Part shown: one piece after another, positions 61,480 to 64,000 of the stretch | Layout: every line of letters begins with the position of its first letter | How positions within the stretch are numbered: the stretch's first letter is position 1 | Assembly: GCF_001592285.1 (NCBI RefSeq) | Contig: NZ_BCWQ01000001.1 | Coordinates: forward strand, 434,001 to 498,000 | Direction of reading: 5' to 3' | DNA length: 64,000 nt | Source: Hydrogenophaga pseudoflava NBRC 102511 | Lineage (GTDB): Bacteria; Pseudomonadota; Gammaproteobacteria; Burkholderiales; Burkholderiaceae_C | Notes under the pieces: model-generated | What the model saw: the letters and a program-made list of their open reading frames with translations, nothing else | The model's database searches: none | Told to the model about the DNA's origin: nothing | Position numbers and translations under genes: made by a program

Positions 61480-64000
61480 ATGGAGCCCCCCTTGCCCGAA
61501 GAAACCGGCCTCGTGGCCACCCTGCCGCGGCGCGGATGGCGCCCGTCCCGGCGCCTGGTATGGATCGGTGCGGCGCTTCTGCTGGCGGGCGCGGCGGTGG
61601 GCGGGCTTGCGGTGTACGAGGCCCATACGTCCCGCCTGCAGGCCCGGCTCCTCACCCGTTACGCCGCCGGTCTGGAACACCAGACCGCCCCGGGCGCGAG
61701 CGACCGGATTCGTTTCCCGACCCACGGCCCGTTCGACCAGCGGCTGGGCTACACCGCCATCCCGGATGTGGTGTCCCGGCTGGCGCCGCGCGGTTTCGTG
61801 GTCACCGAACAGGCGCGTCAGAGCCCGGAGCTGCAGGCCTATCTGGACCGCGGTCTGTACGCCCCATTTACCGAAAAGATCAGGACCGGCCTGACCGTGC
61901 TGGACTGCCACCGCGAGCCGGTCTACAGCTTCCGCTACCCGTACCGGACATTCGAGCGCTTCGAGCAGGTGCCGCCGCTGGTGACCCAGGCCCTGATGTT
62001 CATCGAGAACCGCGACCTGCTCGACCCCGACCGGCCGCAGATGAACCCGGCGGTCGACTGGGTGCGCTTCACCCGCGCGGTGCTGGGCCAGCTGGCCAGC
62101 CGCATCGACGCCGACATGGACAGCCCCGGCGGCAGCACCCTGGCCACCCAGATCGAAAAGTACCGCCACTCGCCCGATGGCTTCACGCAGGATGCCCGCG
62201 AAAAGCTGCGCCAGATGGCGTCGGCCTCGGTGCGCGCCTACCGGCAGGGTGCCGACACGCTGCCGGTGCGGCGCCAGATCCTGCTGGACTACCTGAACTC
62301 CGTGCCGCTGTCGGCGGCGCCTCGCCATGGCGAGGTGCACGGGCTGGGCGACGGCCTGTGGGTGTGGTTCGGGACCGACTTCGAGCGCGCGCGGACGCTG
62401 CTGACGCCCGCCCAGGGGCTCGCGGCCGACCCGGCCGAGCGGGCCCAGGTGCTGCGGCAGGTGGTGGCACTCATGGTGGCGCACCGGCGGCCGTCCTGGT
62501 ACCTGGCAGAGGGCCGCGAGGAGCTCGACCGGACCACCGACGCCTACCTGCGGCTGCTGGCCGCCGAAGGCCTCATCGACACCGGCTGGCGCGACGCCGC
62601 CCTGCGGCAGCGGCTGGTGTTCCGCGACATGACCCGCCAGCCGCCGAAGCTGCCCGCCAGCCCGGGCAAGGGCACGACCGCCGCGCGCAGCCGCCTGGCC
62701 GGCTGGCTGGGCACCTCGCTCTACAACCTCGACCGGCTCGACGTCCGCCTCGACACCACGATCAACGCCCCCCTGCAGGACGCGGTGAGCGGCTACCTCG
62801 GGCGCCTGGGCGACCCCGAGTTCGCGCGCAGCCAGGGCCTGATCGGCGAGCGCCTGCTGCAGCCCGGCACGCTGGGCGCGGTGCGCTACAGCTTCACCCT
62901 GCTCGAACGCACACCCGAGGGCAACCAGGTGCGCGTGCAGACCGACACCACCAACCAGCCGCTGGACATCAACGAAGGCAGCAAGCTCGAACTGGGCTCC
63001 ACCGCCAAGCTGCGGGTGCTGGCGATCTACCTGGAACTTGTTGCCGAACTGCACGCCCGCCTGGCGCCGCAGGAGCCCAGGACCCTGGGCAGCATCGCCT
63101 TCGACCGGCAGGACACGCTCACCCGCTGGGCCGTGCAGCACCTCACCACCAGCCCCGACCGCAGTCTGGACGCCATGCTGGAGGCGGCGCTGGAGCGCCG
63201 GTTCTCGGCCGATCCGGGCGAGCGCTTCTTCACCGGTGGCGGCCTGCACAGCTTCAGCAACTTCAGCGCCGACGACAACACCCGCTCGCCGACGGTGCGC
63301 GAGGCCATGCAGGCCTCGATCAACCTGCCGTTCGTGCGGGTGATGCGCGAGGTGGTGCGCCACACCATGTACCAGGTGCCGGGCAGCACCGCACGCCTGC
63401 TCGAAGACGACCAGGACCCGCGGCGCAGCGCCTACCTGGCGCGCTTTGCCGACCGCGAGGGCCAGACTTTCCTGCGCCGCTTCTGGCGCAAGACCGACCA
63501 GCGCAACCCGGCCGAGCTGCGCGCCCTGCTGCTGGACGGCCTGCGCCCCACGCCCGAGCGGCTGGCCGCGGTGTTCCGCTATCTGGAGCCAGAGGCACCG
63601 GCGGATGCGCTCGGGACCTTCCTGCGCGAGCGCCTGGGCGAGAAGGCACCCGACGCGGCGCGGGTGGCGCGCCTGCACGAGCGTTTCGCGCCCGGCGCGC
63701 TGGACCTGCCCGACCGCGGCTACGTGGCCGGCGTGCACCCGCTCGAACTCTGGCTGGTGGCCTACCGGCTGCAGCACCCCGGCGCCAGCCTGGCGCAGGC
63801 GCTGGAGGCGAGTGCCGACGAGCGGCAGGCGGTCTACGGCTGGCTGTTCCGCACCCGGGTCAAGAGTGCGCAGGACACCCGCATCTACACGCTGCTGGAA
63901 GTGGAAGCCTTCCTCGACATCCACAGCCGCTGGGCGCGGCTGGGCTACCCCTTCGGCCACCTGGTGCCCTCGCTGGCGACCGCGCTGGGCAGCTCGGGCG
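61480..64000 (+). CDS. Diverged GT51/transpeptidase protein, cut by window edge
   Basis: 840 codons are inside the window with no stop. A membrane helix near residues 25-48 (WIGAALLLAGAAVGGLAVY) is followed by a glycosyltransferase-51-like region: FIENRDLLDPDRPQMNP replaces the usual EDxxFxxHxG, keeping a Glu but losing the His, and GGSTLATQIEKYRHSPDG replaces GGSTITQQ. A transpeptidase-like part shows STAK in LGSTAKLRVLA and SIN in QASINLPF; a KTG box would lie beyond the edge. The start is the ATG at 61480. The function may be partly lost or altered. It lies divergent to the PBP1A gene. Confidence 0.8.
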   Translation, partial: MEPPLPEETGLVATLPRRGWRPSRRLVWIGAALLLAGAAVGGLAVYEAHTSRLQARLLTRYAAGLEHQTAPGASDRIRFPTHGPFDQRLGYTAIPDVVSRLAPRGFVVTEQARQSPELQAYLDRGLYAPFTEKIRTGLTVLDCHREPVYSFRYPYRTFERFEQVPPLVTQALMFIENRDLLDPDRPQMNPAVDWVRFTRAVLGQLASRIDADMDSPGGSTLATQIEKYRHSPDGFTQDAREKLRQMASASVRAYRQGADTLPVRRQILLDYLNSVPLSAAPRHGEVHGLGDGLWVWFGTDFERARTLLTPAQGLAADPAERAQVLRQVVALMVAHRRPSWYLAEGREELDRTTDAYLRLLAAEGLIDTGWRDAALRQRLVFRDMTRQPPKLPASPGKGTTAARSRLAGWLGTSLYNLDRLDVRLDTTINAPLQDAVSGYLGRLGDPEFARSQGLIGERLLQPGTLGAVRYSFTLLERTPEGNQVRVQTDTTNQPLDINEGSKLELGSTAKLRVLAIYLELVAELHARLAPQEPRTLGSIAFDRQDTLTRWAVQHLTTSPDRSLDAMLEAALERRFSADPGERFFTGGGLHSFSNFSADDNTRSPTVREAMQASINLPFVRVMREVVRHTMYQVPGSTARLLEDDQDPRRSAYLARFADREGQTFLRRFWRKTDQRNPAELRALLLDGLRPTPERLAAVFRYLEPEAPADALGTFLRERLGEKAPDAARVARLHERFAPGALDLPDRGYVAGVHPLELWLVAYRLQHPGASLAQALEASADERQAVYGWLFRTRVKSAQDTRIYTLLEVEAFLDIHSRWARLGYPFGHLVPSLATALGSSG

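Noticed and set aside
61432..63960. 842-codon open frame on the minus strand opposite the last gene
   Set aside because: No motifs and shadow composition; the plus frame from 61480 shows GT51 and transpeptidase motifs and stays open to the edge.

Overview
The window reads as chromosomal DNA of a GC-rich betaproteobacterium. The gene types and their neighbourhoods (aapJQMP amino-acid transporter, BktB thiolase, etfBA next to an acyl-CoA dehydrogenase and a nitronate monooxygenase, TRAP transporter, circularly permuted ATP-grasp/alpha-E/transglutaminase genes) suit Burkholderiales, most likely Comamonadaceae. This placement is inferred from recognised families; no rRNA or other taxonomic marker is present. 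Genes are tightly packed on both strands. I saw no tRNA, rRNA, CRISPR array, transposase, integrase or phage gene.

Layout. 1-4.3 kb: metal-stress cluster on the minus strand (CDF-type transporter, small exported Cys/His protein, TolC-like protein, multicopper oxidase, start of a further exported protein) with a divergent MerR/CadR-type regulator and a clear MerR-type operator. 4.3-8.9 kb: aap-like polar amino-acid ABC transporter. 9.2-13.5 kb: acyl-CoA ligase, DUF2189 membrane protein with a perfect FNR-like box, bacteriohemerythrin, 2OG-Fe dioxygenase, YkvA-like protein. 13.5-17.6 kb: bktB followed by a RavA/ViaA-like ATPase/VWA pair. 17.6-21.5 kb: exported histidine phosphatase, SDR, then a coupled FecR / OmpA-like lipoprotein / HugZ-like / RluA-like set; the rluA-like start carries a 114-bp repeat-type insertion. 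21.6-28.9 kb: housekeeping and redox genes (dusC, gshA, dienelactone hydrolase, ferredoxin, YlqF GTPase, AhpD-like, flavodoxin-fold reductase).

29.0-47.2 kb is the most unusual part. A minus-strand operon encodes a transglutaminase-DUF2126 (putative amidoligase) giant, a circularly permuted ATP-grasp fused to an alpha-E domain, and a second transglutaminase. After comEC, a plus-strand operon encodes the same ATP-grasp and alpha-E modules as separate proteins plus a third transglutaminase. Facing it is moxR-DUF58-tgpA-mltB, four genes joined by 4-bp overlaps, bringing a fourth transglutaminase-fold protein together with a lytic transglycosylase. The proteasome-like Anbu peptidase often found beside such ATP-grasp/alpha-E genes is absent. 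Together this is a dense set of amide-bond-forming or amide-cleaving enzymes of unknown substrate.

47.2-64 kb: deacetylase-family protein, SAM methyltransferase, enoyl-CoA hydratase, MscS channel, DctPQM TRAP transporter, then etfBA-acyl-CoA dehydrogenase-nitronate monooxygenase behind a perfect 24-bp palindrome lying at the expected transcription start. The window ends with a PBP1A-type bifunctional peptidoglycan synthase and, divergently, a large diverged GT51/transpeptidase protein cut off by the window edge.

Operon joins of the ATGA type, short hairpins between binding-protein and permease genes, and palindromes formed around the stop codons of convergent pairs recur through the window.
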